Source: JACKHO01 sp041398745
Lineage (GTDB): Bacteria > Planctomycetota > Planctomycetia > Planctomycetales > Planctomycetaceae
Length of the DNA stretch: 64,000 nt
Assembly (NCBI GenBank): GCA_041398745.1
Contig: JAWKUB010000005.1
Coordinates: 124,001 to 188,000 of the forward strand
Direction: 5' to 3'
Within the stretch, counting starts at the first letter, position 1, and each line of letters opens with the position of its first letter. The translations under genes were made by a program, and so were the position numbers. Below are positions 35,446 to 44,334 of the stretch, piece by piece. The notes under the pieces are model-generated. The model saw only the letters and a program-made list of their open reading frames with translations. It was not told where the DNA came from and searched no databases.

Positions 35446-36354
35446 CTAACCTGCTCGACGGAACGTCGGCGATGATGAATCAGCTTTGACAGTGCCCGCT
35501 TGTGAACGCAACTTTCTTAACTCTCGCACAAGTGCGTGATTCAATCGATGCCCCGATTGCTGGGCGACAAACCGGCCACGTAGGTCGCATCCGAACAATG
35601 CAAAATCCCCCACACAATCAAGCAGTTTGTGGCGGGCACACTCATCATTGAACCGCAGGGCATTGTCGATTGGACCGTGGGTATCAAAGACCAATAGATC
35701 TTGAGGCGTGGCCTTCAAACCAATGCCCTGAGCTTGGAGTGCTTCCACTTCTCTGCGCAATACGAATGTTCGTGCGGCAGCGATGTGAGACCGGAACTGC
35801 TGGGGTGACAGTTCGCAACAATGCCCCTGGGGATGAATTGGGCCGACGCCGTAATCGAGCAGGAAACCAATTTCGTACTCGTCGGTTCGTGGAGGCATAG
35901 CCGCAATGCCGACGTCGTGGCTCTCCAACACGGTAACCGCCTCGGGAACAACGAAGACTTCTCGGTCAGTCGTTTGCTCAACAACTCCGGCCTCATCGAT
36001 CAATTCGACGAATGCGCGAGCGGAGCCATCACATCCGGGTGGTTCCGGTGCATTGAGCCGCACGAGGCAATTGTCGACCTGCATGCCAGCGAGTGCTGCC
36101 ATAACATGCTCGATGACCGCCACGTGTGCGCCATTGTGCTGGATCACTGTGCAGCGCGGTTGCGGAACGACGAACTCAATGAGAGCCGGAACCTGAACCG
36201 GCGTCGGCAAATCAACTCGTTCGAAGACAATTCCGAAATTATCCGATTCCGGGCAGAGTTCGAGGCGAACATCTTGCCCGCAGAACAGGCCGCGGCCGTT
36301 CAATGTGACACTGCGGCGTAGTGTGCGTTGCCGACGGGTACGCTCAGCCCCCAT
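35446..36354 (-). CDS. lpxC: UDP-3-O-acyl-N-acetylglucosamine deacetylase LpxC
   Basis: 302 residues from the ATG at 36354, with an AAGGGG site nine bases upstream; the frame is open to 36423. Zinc ligands are seen in AVIEHVMAAL and in ARHKLLDCVGD, and the catalytic His in SGHRLNHALV. It is a single-domain form, not fused to FabZ. It catalyses the committed step of lipid A synthesis. Second gene of the operon, after ompH. Confidence 0.95.
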   Translation of the reverse strand: MGAERTRRQRTLRRSVTLNGRGLFCGQDVRLELCPESDNFGIVFERVDLPTPVQVPALIEFVVPQPRCTVIQHNGAHVAVIEHVMAALAGMQVDNCLVRLNAPEPPGCDGSARAFVELIDEAGVVEQTTDREVFVVPEAVTVLESHDVGIAAMPPRTDEYEIGFLLDYGVGPIHPQGHCCELSPQQFRSHIAAARTFVLRREVEALQAQGIGLKATPQDLLVFDTHGPIDNALRFNDECARHKLLDCVGDFALFGCDLRGRFVAQQSGHRLNHALVRELRKLRSQAGTVKADSSSPTFRRAG

Positions 36355-36440
36355 CTTAGAATTCCCCTTGGACACAAGAAATCGGCAAGCGAGTCCATTG
36401 CTCGCCTGCCGGTGGGCACTCAATCCATCACTACTCCGAC

Positions 36441-37082
36441 TTATGGACGCTCAGCAGAACGTGTTTGCTTCGCCTGCCATTCGCCATTCAGGAATTCCAG
36501 AATGCGGTCGGTGATGTCGTCACTGGTACGATAGAAAACAACTTGACGATTCATTCCCGTGATGATTTCGCGGGGATTCTCAGCACTGTCGACACTCTGG
36601 CGATTGAATCGCAGAACCAAGGTGTAATTGTAGTACTGGGCGTAGCGACTGACGGCGTCTTCCACTTCAAGGTACACGGTCTTGTAGATGTCGGCTTCCT
36701 TCTTCAGAAAGTCGCGCTGATTCTTCCGCTGAAACGTCTGGACAGCCGTCTGCATTTCGAGCAGCTTCGCTTCGGCAGCGGTGAATTCGGGGCTGCCTTC
36801 AACCAGGTTGCCGCTCGTCAGCACCTGCTGCTGCGTCTTGATTTGTTCGACCATTTGCTGGCCCTGCTCGTCAGCTTTCTGGATTTCAGCCTGCAGCGAC
36901 TCAGTTAACGTGGTGAACTTCTGGTAGTTCTTGAAAATGTGCGCCATGTCGATGAGACCGACCTGATGCTTCGCAGGGGCTTGACCACCAGTGGCCTGGG
37001 GAGTTTGCCCCATAGCGAGAGGTGAAGCCAACACGAGCAGCGCGAGAGAGAAAATGATGCGTTTCACCGCGGGGCACTCCAT
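36441..37082 (-). CDS. OmpH/Skp family periplasmic chaperone
   Basis: 213 residues from the ATG at 37082. The signal peptide ends near LAMGQ. The mature part begins with VGLIDMAHIFKNYQKF, the typical OmpH/Skp opening, followed by a long charged coiled coil (about 60-140) that forms the tentacles. The C-terminus (about 150-205) is longer than in E. coli Skp. It is expected to hold unfolded outer-membrane proteins in the periplasm. First gene of the ompH-lpxC-lpxA-Gfo/Idh operon. Confidence 0.85.
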   Translation of the reverse strand: MECPAVKRIIFSLALLVLASPLAMGQTPQATGGQAPAKHQVGLIDMAHIFKNYQKFTTLTESLQAEIQKADEQGQQMVEQIKTQQQVLTSGNLVEGSPEFTAAEAKLLEMQTAVQTFQRKNQRDFLKKEADIYKTVYLEVEDAVSRYAQYYNYTLVLRFNRQSVDSAENPREIITGMNRQVVFYRTSDDITDRILEFLNGEWQAKQTRSAERP

Positions 37083-37337
37083 TGCAAATTGTTTGGTGAA
37101 CACGATTTATCGTGCACCTGAGGTACATCCTGTACATTCGGCAGTCATCTCTTCTCCAGAGACATGGCCGTGCGGCATTCTGCATAAATTGCCGATTGGG
37201 TCAAGATGAAGTTTCCGCAATACAATGCTCATGCAACGAGCTGTTTTCGAGGAAACGGTGGAACTGCGGACCGTCCTCGTACGTCAAACCTCGGTAAGAA
37301 TTACATTGTCATAAGGCAATTTTCGAAGGGGAGCGGG

Positions 37338-37874
37338 ATGTCGCAACTTCCAACTGACGCTGGCTTCGAGAGAGCACAATTGCGGGCGGCGCGAAGTTTT
37401 CTGCTGCTTGTCGTGTGTCTGTTGGCAGTTCTTGGATTCGCATTTCTTGGGTGGCGTGCGACTCATCCGGACAGCAACAACCGTATTCCGCAGCCGACAA
37501 TGGCCTTGCAGGTCCCCAAACTGCTTCTCCAGTTTACTGGCCGCAAAGATGGTCTCCACTGCATTGCCTTACCCGGCTATGGAAATAAGTGGGCACTAAG
37601 CTTTGAGCGTCGAACACACATGGGTGAGCCGAGCTATCAGCGGGCCTGGAACGGAAGACTTCTGGGGATCCGGCTCGTGGTACTCTCACATCACATCAGC
37701 GACGGTGACATGATTCTTTCACCATTCGGAGCCCTGATTTTCCCGTATCAGTTTCTGATGTTGTTTTCAGGCTGCCTGTCGGCGTACTTCCTGTACTCTC
37801 TTCGTTTCTGGGTCTTGGAAACGCGTAAACAGCGGGACCTTGAGCAGTACGAATTCGGAGATGAGACGCCGTGA
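37338..37874 (+). CDS. membrane protein of unknown function
   Basis: 178 residues from the ATG at 37338, preceded by GGGGAG; the open frame extends back to 37206 without coding character. It has one N-terminal membrane helix (about 19-42), a soluble part of about 90 residues and a second helix near residues 133-158, then a charged tail. No family is recognised. The gene is divergent from ompH. Topology suggests an extracytoplasmic central domain. Confidence 0.65.
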   Translation: MSQLPTDAGFERAQLRAARSFLLLVVCLLAVLGFAFLGWRATHPDSNNRIPQPTMALQVPKLLLQFTGRKDGLHCIALPGYGNKWALSFERRTHMGEPSYQRAWNGRLLGIRLVVLSHHISDGDMILSPFGALIFPYQFLMLFSGCLSAYFLYSLRFWVLETRKQRDLEQYEFGDETP

Positions 37875-38181
37875 ATAAAGCGGTAGTGGTTGCCAGACCG
37901 GAATATCTTCCGCAGCCATCAGAACATCGAGCCAATCGCTGATTGGATTGATCGACAGATCAAGTGCGCTGCGAACAAGTCGCACATGTCTTACGACGCT
38001 TTTGCGATGTTCCATTCCGCCCTACGCCCAATGCATTTAACGCTTTTCAGTCAGCTCGGGTGCCGATGCCATCAACGATTGCAACAATCCCTACACATTG
38101 GCCAATCTTGAGTTGGGGGCTCGTCAGTCAGCTTGAAGTTCATCGGATGAATGTCGCGGGCAAGCACGAAGGAGCGTGTCC
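37875..38181. other. 307-bp gap without a clear gene
   Basis: Short frames here (for example 37890-38111) show no family, Shine-Dalgarno site or codon bias. An AAGGAG site at 38169-38174 belongs to the next gene. Confidence 0.4.
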
Positions 38182-39495
38182 TTGAGTCGGTTTATATTTT
38201 CGCTTGCCATTCTGTTTGCTCCGCTCCTTTTCTCCACGCGAGCACACGCACAGTTCGGTCACGTGCTCGACGCTGTCGGCCCAATTAACCAGTCGATGGG
38301 CGGCGCAGGAACGGGTCTTCCGCTTGATGGGATTGGTGCGCTGCACTGGAATCCCGCAAGCATTAGCGGACTGGGGCACTCTGAAATGGGCTTCTCTGCA
38401 ATGGCGTTCGCGCCAGAAACTCATTTGAGTTCACGGGTCGACGCAAACGCTTTCGGTCCTGGTTTCCCTCCTGTCGCGATGAGCGGCACGACGACGTCCG
38501 ACACGGACATAAGTCCCATACCCAGCTTTGGACTCGTTCACTATGACCCCAATTCATCCTGGACATTCGGACTTGGCGGATTCGCCATTGGAGGCTTCGG
38601 CGTCGATTTTCCCGGCAGCACGACAAATCCTATACTGACGCCACAGCCGCCCGATGGGGGGATGGGCTTCGGTCCAATTTACTCCTCGTTTCAACTGATG
38701 CAGTTTTGTCCCACAGCGTCTCATCGCTTTGGCAACGGGTGGAGTGTAGGGGTGGCCCCCACGATAAACTGGGGCAGTCTTTCGATCACGCCTTTCAGCG
38801 CCGCGTCTCCTAACCCCGACGGTAGCTACAGCCCCGGTAACAGTGCCGACGCCGTCTGGGGACTTGGTTTGCAAACGGGCGTCTATTACGAGTCTCCCAT
38901 GGGAGACTGGTCATTCGGAGCCTCGTACAAGAGCCCGCAATGGTTCCAGGACTTTGAGATGAACACAGTCGACCACCTAGGCGCACCGCGCGTTGTAGGA
39001 ATTGACCTCGACTACCCTGGAATTGTTTCCCTGGGACTTGGCTACCGCGGCTTTGAATGGATTAACTTCGCGTGGGACGTGCGGTACATCGACTACAACA
39101 ACACCGATGGTTTTCAAGCGGCCGGTTTCGATGCCACCGGTGCTGTAACTGGCTTCGGCTGGCGTAGCATTTGGACGACTTCGTTCGGCATCGAGGTCAT
39201 TGTGCTGCCGCGTCTGACCTGGCGGACGGGCTATGCGTATTCGCAGTCGCCCATTGGCAGTAACAACATATTCTTCAATTCTCCAGCGCCTGCGATTCTG
39301 GAACATCACCTCAGCACAGGGCTCACTTGTGAAATCGGCGATGGCTGGATGTGTTCGCTGACCTACAGCCACGGATTCGAACACAGCATCACCGGCCCCT
39401 GGCACGCACCCGGCCTTGGCCCGGTCCCCGGTACCAGCGTGACCGGAACCCTCGCCACCTATGGCCTCACATTTGGCGTGAGTCGCAGCTTCTAA
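38182..39495 (+). CDS. OmpP1/FadL-like outer-membrane protein
   Basis: About 437 residues. The TTG at 38182 lies seven bases after AAGGAG and is preferred; a GTG at 38176 is too close to that site. The signal peptide ends near AHAQ. The mature part begins with an NQSMGGAGTGLPLDGIGALHWNPA-type opening, matching the FadL/OmpP1 N-terminus. The rest has alternating beta-strands with aromatic residues and ends in Phe, as for an outer-membrane barrel. It probably imports hydrophobic compounds. It is convergent with an aldehyde dehydrogenase gene. Confidence 0.82.
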   Translation: MSRFIFSLAILFAPLLFSTRAHAQFGHVLDAVGPINQSMGGAGTGLPLDGIGALHWNPASISGLGHSEMGFSAMAFAPETHLSSRVDANAFGPGFPPVAMSGTTTSDTDISPIPSFGLVHYDPNSSWTFGLGGFAIGGFGVDFPGSTTNPILTPQPPDGGMGFGPIYSSFQLMQFCPTASHRFGNGWSVGVAPTINWGSLSITPFSAASPNPDGSYSPGNSADAVWGLGLQTGVYYESPMGDWSFGASYKSPQWFQDFEMNTVDHLGAPRVVGIDLDYPGIVSLGLGYRGFEWINFAWDVRYIDYNNTDGFQAAGFDATGAVTGFGWRSIWTTSFGIEVIVLPRLTWRTGYAYSQSPIGSNNIFFNSPAPAILEHHLSTGLTCEIGDGWMCSLTYSHGFEHSITGPWHAPGLGPVPGTSVTGTLATYGLTFGVSRSF

Positions 39496-39503
39496 CTGAG
39501 CGA

Positions 39504-41015
39504 CTACTGCAACTGCACGGTAACTGCCTTGGTTTCCGTGTACAGATTAATTGCTTCGGAACCCATTTCACGGCCCCAGCCGGATTGTTTGTAGCCACCG
39601 AACGGCAGGGCGGCGTCGAAGACGTTGTAGCAGTTCACCCACACGCTTCCAGCACGCATCTTTCTGGCAAGTTGATGGCCTTTGCTGATGTCGCGCGTCC
39701 AGACTGCGGCGGCGAGGCCGTAAATACTGTCGTTGGCATCGCTCACGAGTTGGTCGACATCATCATACGGTATGGCTGCGACAACGGGGCCGAAGATTTC
39801 TTCCTGGATGACCTGCATGTTTGGCTGTGTGTTAACCAGCACTGTGGGTTCAACAAAGTAGCCACCGCTCGCAACTCGCTTGCCACCAACAACAGCCTCG
39901 GCTCCTTGCTTCAGCCCGGAGTCAAGAAATCCGCAAACTCGATCTTGCTGAATTTGCGATACCATCGGGCCCATTTGACAGTCGGGATGCATTCCCGGAC
40001 CGATCTGAATGGCAGCTGCCTGATTGCTCACTCCGTCAATGACTTCATCGAACTGGCTCTTGTGGACAAACAATCGTGATCCTGCACAACAGCACTGACC
40101 GTGGTTGAAGAAAATCGCATTCGCTGCACCTGGGATGGCGGCAGCGAGGTCAGCATCGGGCAGAATGATATTTGGACTCTTGCCTCCCAGTTCGAGCGTG
40201 ACCTTTTTCAGGTTCGATTCCCCCGCTGCTTTCACAATGAGCTTGCCCACCTCGGTTGATCCCGTAAAGGCAACCTTGTCAACATCGGGATGTGCTGCCA
40301 ATGCCGCACCAGCCGTTTCACCGAACCCAGTGATGATGTTCACCACGCCCTTCGGGAATCCCGCTTCCTGAATGAGGTGGCCAAGTCGGAGTGCAGTCAG
40401 CGGCGTTTCTTCCGCTACTTTCAACACAACGGTGCAACCCGTCGCCAGCGCCGGACCGAGCTTCCAGGCCGCCATGAGCAAAGGAAAGTTCCACGGAATA
40501 ATTTGACCGACGACTCCAACGGGCTCGCGCAGCGTGTACGAATGGAACTCGGCGCCCGGCATGTAGGGGACAGAAATGGGAATGGTGGTTCCCTCAATTT
40601 TGGTCGTCCAGCCAGCCATGTAACGGAACAAATCAACGGCGAGAGGTACATCTGCGGCAGCAGCGACGGCCCGTGGCTTGCCATTATCGAGCGATTCCAG
40701 TTCTGCGAACTCTGCAAGGTTCTCCTCCAGCAGGTCCGCCAGTTTCCACAACAGCTTCCCGCGCTGTGAGGCCGTCAAGGCGGGCCATTCCCCACTTTCA
40801 AATGCGCGCCGCGCTGCCGCAACAGCGATATTGATGTCGGCTTTGTCTCCTTCAGCGACTGATGAAATCACCTCGCCGGTCGCCGGGTTCTTCACCTCAA
40901 ACGTCTTTCCCGATTTCGCTGGCACCCATTCGCCATCAATGAGCAGCTTGTGTTCGCGGTCGAGGAAGGCTTGTGTTTTCGAGAGACAACTTGGCGCGGA
41001 TGTAGTAAGAAACAT
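39504..41015 (-). CDS. NAD-dependent aldehyde dehydrogenase
   Basis: 503 residues, full length for the ALDH class 1/2-like family. IIPWNFPLLMAAWKLGPALA forms the cofactor region, FTGSTEVG the Rossmann Gly, LELGGKSPNI holds the catalytic Glu, and GQCCCAGSR the catalytic Cys. The C-terminal FGGYKQSGWGRE motif is also present. It is expected to oxidise an aldehyde to the acid in the cytoplasm. The substrate is not predictable. The gene is monocistronic. Confidence 0.93.
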   Translation of the reverse strand: MFLTTSAPSCLSKTQAFLDREHKLLIDGEWVPAKSGKTFEVKNPATGEVISSVAEGDKADINIAVAAARRAFESGEWPALTASQRGKLLWKLADLLEENLAEFAELESLDNGKPRAVAAAADVPLAVDLFRYMAGWTTKIEGTTIPISVPYMPGAEFHSYTLREPVGVVGQIIPWNFPLLMAAWKLGPALATGCTVVLKVAEETPLTALRLGHLIQEAGFPKGVVNIITGFGETAGAALAAHPDVDKVAFTGSTEVGKLIVKAAGESNLKKVTLELGGKSPNIILPDADLAAAIPGAANAIFFNHGQCCCAGSRLFVHKSQFDEVIDGVSNQAAAIQIGPGMHPDCQMGPMVSQIQQDRVCGFLDSGLKQGAEAVVGGKRVASGGYFVEPTVLVNTQPNMQVIQEEIFGPVVAAIPYDDVDQLVSDANDSIYGLAAAVWTRDISKGHQLARKMRAGSVWVNCYNVFDAALPFGGYKQSGWGREMGSEAINLYTETKAVTVQLQ

Positions 41016-41473
41016 GGGACGAACACTCCTTCATCGAGCTATTTGAAGTGGCGCGGCAATGTCATGACCTGCCTCGGTGCCGAACAGTCAAGACCTTCAT
41101 TGACGGTAAGGTATTCAAGTCACCTAATCCAGTCTGTCCTCATGAAAGAGTCTTCCGGAGTGCATCCGATAGATGGTGGCGGTGCTTCTCGCTCAGTCAC
41201 TTGGACAGCTTTCGGCAATCGCTTGAGGAAAAGGAATTCACCCTCCACGCCGGGGAGAGTCGAGCGGAGCGAGGGGAGGGGCGAATGCAAAGTGGACACG
41301 GAACTGCCTGTAAGACAAGATTCTACGGTGGCACGCGAATTGCCCTCCCCGAATCTCGTAAACTCGATTCGACCCTCCCGTTTTCGGCTTCGCCGGCAGG
41401 AGGGTGTACAGGCCCTGACAACCTGCCACCATTCATCGGATGCCCCCAGTCTTCCGGACTAGCAACGGCAAAC
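41016..41473. other. 458-bp intergenic region with a hairpin
   Basis: ACCCTCC (41372-41378) pairs with GGAGGGT (41399-41405), enclosing an inner CGGC/GCCG pair around a TTC loop. It lies about 70 bp beyond the stop of the minus-strand thioredoxin-fold gene and may end its transcript, although no U-tract follows. A purine-rich stretch lies near 41255-41290. No gene is seen; frames here lack family or ribosome-site support. Confidence 0.4.
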
Positions 41474-42811
41474 CTATGGCATTTCGCTCGCCAACTTCAT
41501 GGAGTTGGCGATGGCACGCTCCAACAGTTTTTCGCGTGGCCCCATGTATCGAATTACGCCTGCACGGTCGAGGACATAAATCCCAGGGAAGCTGGTCACA
41601 TTCCACCGTGAAATAATGGGACCATCAGGCCCGTCGTGAATGCAGGGCCAAGTAATTGTGCCGTCCTTGATTGCTTCTCGAACCGGCTCGATTTCTTCGT
41701 CTCGCATGATTCCAAGAATGGCAAATTCGTCTGGGGAGTGCTTCGTCAGCAATTCTCGCAAGTGCGGATACATGGCTTCGCAGGGGCCGCAGCCTTTGAA
41801 GGAGAACATGAGGACGAGCACCTTACCGCGATAGTCATGCAGGCGCCGTGGTGTACCATCGACGTCAATTGCAGCGAAGTCAGGGGGCGTACGGCCAATG
41901 CCGAAATCAACCAGCGCTGACCGCAGGCTTTTCGACGCCTGCCCCAATGTGCCGCGTGGATAATTAAGTATTTGATCGACGTTTGGATCGGGCTTGCCAA
42001 TGAGAAGGGGACCATATGGCGTGCGACGCGGCATGTTGATGTCGGCATACTCAGCGTCCACTTCATCGAGGAGTGCGAGTGCCTCACGGCGTGTGGCTTC
42101 GATGTTTATGCTTGCTTTCCGCTGCTGGAAACCCCTTAGGGCATTCCGTCGCTCATCGTACTCGGAATCTCCTTCCATGAGTGCCATCAACGTCTGACGA
42201 ATATCGATTCCGAAAATGTCTGTCTTGAAGCGTTGAGCCCGACATAAACGGGCCTGCCCTCGTAGTTCCCGTCGTGGGCTGTTAGCGAGCTCCTTGAGGA
42301 ACCGGTCGCAGCCGTCGATATCGCGGTTCGTTGTCCACGACAGGATCAGGTCGATGTCAGGATGGTCAAGATAGTGCTCAGTGACGAGTTGGAGGGCCCT
42401 GCCAGCTGCGCGATTGGCAGGATCGTCCTTCAAGGAAATGGCGCCGACAGCCGAAATCAATTGGTGCAGGCAACTCAGCCCGACGTTCGTGCCGCGATAG
42501 TTGGCCTCCAGTTCGAAGAACGGCTCCGTCATGACGTGAGCTGGATATGACTGCTCAAAATGCTGCTGCCGTTGCTTCTTATCTTCGATGCCCTCCTCCT
42601 GTTGCCACCACTCCTCCATGAGCTGATCGTACTTCTCTTTCAGCTTCACAAGCTCAGCCTCGCCCGACGCAACTTCCTGCGCAGACGCACGAGCCTGGAA
42701 GCCAACCAGTAAGAGTATTGCAATCGTGCTTTTCACTAGCGGCGCTCTTGAGAGAAACGGGTGTCGCAGGGTGTACGCGCTAATCCACTTCGGTGTTGGA
42801 AGAAACTGCAC
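41474..42811 (-). CDS. exported thioredoxin-fold (TlpA/AhpC-TSA) protein
   Basis: 445 residues from GTG 42811; an in-frame GTG at 42736 would place the hydrophobic signal (LLLVGFQARASAQ) at the very N-terminus and may be the true start. A helical region of about 240 residues precedes a redoxin domain (about 305-440). The domain contains FKGCGPCEAMYP as the CxxC redox site and VTSFPGIYVLD with the cis-Pro. It is expected to be a periplasmic thiol oxidoreductase. The helical N-terminal part is of unknown role. Confidence 0.83.
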   Translation of the reverse strand: MQFLPTPKWISAYTLRHPFLSRAPLVKSTIAILLLVGFQARASAQEVASGEAELVKLKEKYDQLMEEWWQQEEGIEDKKQRQQHFEQSYPAHVMTEPFFELEANYRGTNVGLSCLHQLISAVGAISLKDDPANRAAGRALQLVTEHYLDHPDIDLILSWTTNRDIDGCDRFLKELANSPRRELRGQARLCRAQRFKTDIFGIDIRQTLMALMEGDSEYDERRNALRGFQQRKASINIEATRREALALLDEVDAEYADINMPRRTPYGPLLIGKPDPNVDQILNYPRGTLGQASKSLRSALVDFGIGRTPPDFAAIDVDGTPRRLHDYRGKVLVLMFSFKGCGPCEAMYPHLRELLTKHSPDEFAILGIMRDEEIEPVREAIKDGTITWPCIHDGPDGPIISRWNVTSFPGIYVLDRAGVIRYMGPREKLLERAIANSMKLASEMP

Positions 42812-42907
42812 AATTGCGCCAATTGGATTACTTCGACGCCCTCGATTCCTTGAGTTGCTGCACGCTTCGTTAACCAGGTGATTGTCGTGCTGATCTGCGA
42901 GTGACCT

Positions 42908-43324
42908 TTACCGAATCTCCGAGGTTGCCGTGTAGACCATGACGGCGTATGTCTTTCCGTTGGCCTGATTGGTTCCTACAGCCACACCGCACTCAGTAGC
43001 CGACGGGACCAGCAGGTTCTTGTTGTGGCCGGGGGAGTTAATCCACTGCTGCAGAATGGCATGGGCGAAGTCAGCATCCGACATGAATTCACGACCAGTG
43101 CGCATCGCCAGGTTTTCGGCCACCAGAGTCCAGTGATATCCGGTTGCGGAAACTCGATCGGCTGGCGTCCGTCCGTCGACCTCGTGCCCCATAATGTCGG
43201 TCGAGAGAATCACGCGAAGCAGGCTTTCGCAAGCCGTGTTAAGCCGATTGCTCCAGGCGAGCGGGCCAAGGCCGTTTCGGTTACGGTAACTATTCGTCGC
43301 CAGAATGAGTTCACTTTCAACCAT
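42908..43324 (-). CDS. CAP-domain (SCP/PR-1-like) protein
   Basis: 138 residues from the ATG at 43324. It is almost wholly a CAP domain of the bacterial YkwD type: NSYRNRNGLGPLAW, GHEVDGRTPADR, AENLA and WINSPGHNKNLL, with the conserved His residues of the cleft. No signal peptide is visible, which is unusual because relatives are exported. An upstream start cannot be found in frame. The function of bacterial CAP proteins is largely unknown. Confidence 0.83.
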   Translation of the reverse strand: MVESELILATNSYRNRNGLGPLAWSNRLNTACESLLRVILSTDIMGHEVDGRTPADRVSATGYHWTLVAENLAMRTGREFMSDADFAHAILQQWINSPGHNKNLLVPSATECGVAVGTNQANGKTYAVMVYTATSEIR

Positions 43325-43409
43325 CACCGCGTCGCCGCACAAGTTGGGAATTCGACGACTGATATTAGCGCCAATGAGTCAAGTCGGCTACCGGGCGCGA
43401 TGTGGACGA

Positions 43410-44282
43410 CTAGAATTCGCCAATGACTTCCCCGCCCCCGCGCGTATGGAGGGCACTCAAAACAGTATTGTCGATGGAGTCACCGAGAAACTGAACATGA
43501 CCATCTGCAAAGACAAACTGCACCCCACCGACATGTTGGCTGGAGAAGAGGAATCGCTGGGCCGAAGTGTCGTCGGGGTTCAATCCCGGTTGAGGGCATC
43601 CACTGCATTCCCACCAGCGAAGGACACCTCGGGCGAACGACTGACTGGCGCCGCCACCGCCTCCTCCTCCGCCACCACCGCCGGAGTTCATGGCTCCGCG
43701 TGCCCAACCACCCAGTTCGTGAATGATTTCGCCTGCGGCGATAGTACTGCTGGTCCCATCAATGATGTCACGGTGTCGAACAGTCGAGAGCGGGAACAGC
43801 ATGCCATCGTCACGACCAGCGCGCGTACCTGCGTTTCCAGCGTAATTCGAGATCGCGAAATTCGGGTCTTCTGGAGGCGTCACCGCCGAAGGGCATTGGA
43901 AAACAGGCAGCGGCTGCACTACTGCAGGTGCATTGATGGGATCGCTGAAGCGGACATTGAAATCGTAGGTCCCCTGCAAGTTCGCTTGCTCGATTTCAGG
44001 CAGAATCATGGCCATCCAGGTGTGCAGCAACTGGTTTTGCTGCGTGCTCCCGGAATTGCCTAACACGCCCGGAGGAAACACTCCATGGCTCGACTCATAG
44101 TTGGCCAGAGCGAGGCCAATTTGCTTCAGATTGTTCTTGCATTGCGAACGTCTTGCTGCCTCGCGAGCCTGCTGAACTGCCGGCAACAACAGGGCAATGA
44201 GCACTGCGATAATCGCAATAACGACCAGCAACTCAATCAGGGTGAAGGCACGGCGCGCAGCATGTTTGAGAACCATTTTCAT
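43410..44282 (-). CDS. DUF1559 pseudopilin-like protein
   Basis: 290 residues. The type IV pilin-like N-terminus RRAFTLIELLVVIAIIAVLIALLLPA carries the prepilin cleavage site and Glu at +5. It is followed by QQAREAARRSQCKNNLKQIGLALANY, the hallmark of the planctomycete DUF1559 family. A run of 11 Gly occurs near residue 205, and the C-terminal FADGHVQFLGDSID is family-typical. It is a probable substrate of the prepilin peptidase encoded at 50.8 kb and probably sits at the cell envelope. Confidence 0.92.
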   Translation of the reverse strand: MKMVLKHAARRAFTLIELLVVIAIIAVLIALLLPAVQQAREAARRSQCKNNLKQIGLALANYESSHGVFPPGVLGNSGSTQQNQLLHTWMAMILPEIEQANLQGTYDFNVRFSDPINAPAVVQPLPVFQCPSAVTPPEDPNFAISNYAGNAGTRAGRDDGMLFPLSTVRHRDIIDGTSSTIAAGEIIHELGGWARGAMNSGGGGGGGGGGGASQSFARGVLRWWECSGCPQPGLNPDDTSAQRFLFSSQHVGGVQFVFADGHVQFLGDSIDNTVLSALHTRGGGEVIGEF

Positions 44283-44334
44283 GGAACTACCTTTGAAGAA
44301 AGGTCAAAGGAAATTGCTCGCCGGGACTTAGTGC

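Noticed and set aside
37890..38111. 73-residue frame
   Set aside because: No Shine-Dalgarno site, no family and no codon bias; it lies in a gap between two well-supported genes.
40211..40222. TPsiC-arm-like GGTTCGATTCCC, possible tRNA
   Set aside because: It lies inside the aldehyde dehydrogenase coding sequence, and no acceptor, D or anticodon arm can be drawn around it.
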